From contig CAIZNF010000502.1 in NCBI GenBank assembly GCA_903934275.1, positions 1 to 8,442 on the forward strand: DNA of 8,442 nt, in the 5' to 3' direction. The DNA comes from an uncultured Nitrosomonadales bacterium (GTDB lineage Bacteria; Pseudomonadota; Gammaproteobacteria; Burkholderiales; Gallionellaceae). Made by a program: the position numbers and the translations under genes. Below, piece after piece: positions 8,317-8,442 of the stretch. Below the pieces are notes generated by a model that worked only from the letters and a program-made list of their open reading frames with translations, was not told the origin of the DNA and did no database searches. Numbering within the stretch: position 1 is the stretch's first letter; every line of letters begins with the position of its first letter.

Positions 8317-8442
8317 TCAATAGATCAACTATCCGCCGATTTGCGCAATGAGTTTCCCGATATGAGCAGATTTTTGCCGCGCAACCTTTGGCATATCAAA
8401 AGCTTTTGCGAAACCTACAGTGCCGCCCCCATATTTCTGCAA
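8317..8442 (+). pseudogene. DUF1016/YhcG-type protein N-terminal fragment, runs off the window
   Basis: The frame is open from 8290 to the window end. From about 8320 it reads IDQLSADLRNEFPDM, then SRFLPRNLWHIKSFCETYS. This matches the conserved pattern of the N-terminal domain of DUF1016/YhcG proteins (PDDEXK nuclease superfamily): LSxDL, FP, FSxRNL, a hydrophobic helix, FxxxY. In that family about 30-50 residues come before this point. Here there is no such sequence and no ATG until 8362, so the 5' end is missing. The 3' side continues outside the window, so the state of the nuclease domain cannot be seen. An intact gene starting at the internal ATG 8362 or TTG 8341 is possible but less likely. 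Confidence 0.5.

Noticed and set aside
8057..8320. 87-residue open frame on the minus strand opposite the MazE fragment
   Set aside because: It has no family signature, while the plus strand shows a recognisable antitoxin tail.

Overview
The window looks like a chromosomal segment of a betaproteobacterium, probably Nitrosomonadales (Gallionellaceae-like). I infer this from gene order (yqgE-ruvX-pyrB-pyrC' beside a riboswitch-controlled thiC), moderately high GC and protein flavour. No rRNA gene or taxon-specific marker is present, so the placement is tentative.

Layout. On the minus strand, reading right to left from about 4720, there is a weak promoter, a thiamine pyrophosphate (TPP) riboswitch (about 4597-4686), thiC (2645-4561) and, 57 bases further on, a large 839-residue protein (68-2587). 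That protein combines a SEC-C zinc motif, a helical-repeat middle and a C-terminal pRiA4b ORF-3-like domain. Its biological role is unknown. Beyond its stop, bases 1-67 carry three TTCGTG units at an exact 9-base period.

On the plus strand a promoter at 4752-4780 drives a tightly packed cluster in which every gene overlaps the next: yqgE (4787-5347), ruvX (5340-5849), pyrB (5827-6783) and a dihydroorotase-like gene (6780-8054). PyrB is the catalytic chain of aspartate carbamoyltransferase. The dihydroorotase-like protein has lost essentially all zinc ligands and catalytic residues, so it is predicted to be the structural partner of PyrB (PyrC'/PyrX) and not an enzyme. The real dihydroorotase must be elsewhere. 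The pyrR gene that often sits between ruvX and pyrB in relatives is absent.

Immediately after pyrC' (8055 to the end) lie what look like gene remnants. The C-terminal half of a MazE-type antitoxin is still open as a 67-codon frame. It ends in a TAATG overlap with a 7-codon vestige of the mazF start. In another frame follows the N-terminal region of a DUF1016/YhcG-type PDDEXK nuclease-family protein that lacks its own beginning and runs off the window. This suggests a small site of insertion and deletion abutting a conserved housekeeping operon. I see no mobile element, CRISPR array, tRNA or rRNA, and no wholly new system. The most unusual items are the SEC-C/pRiA4 fusion protein, the toxin-antitoxin remnant fused to the pyr operon, the likely leaderless yqgE start and the pyrR-less ruvX/pyrB junction.
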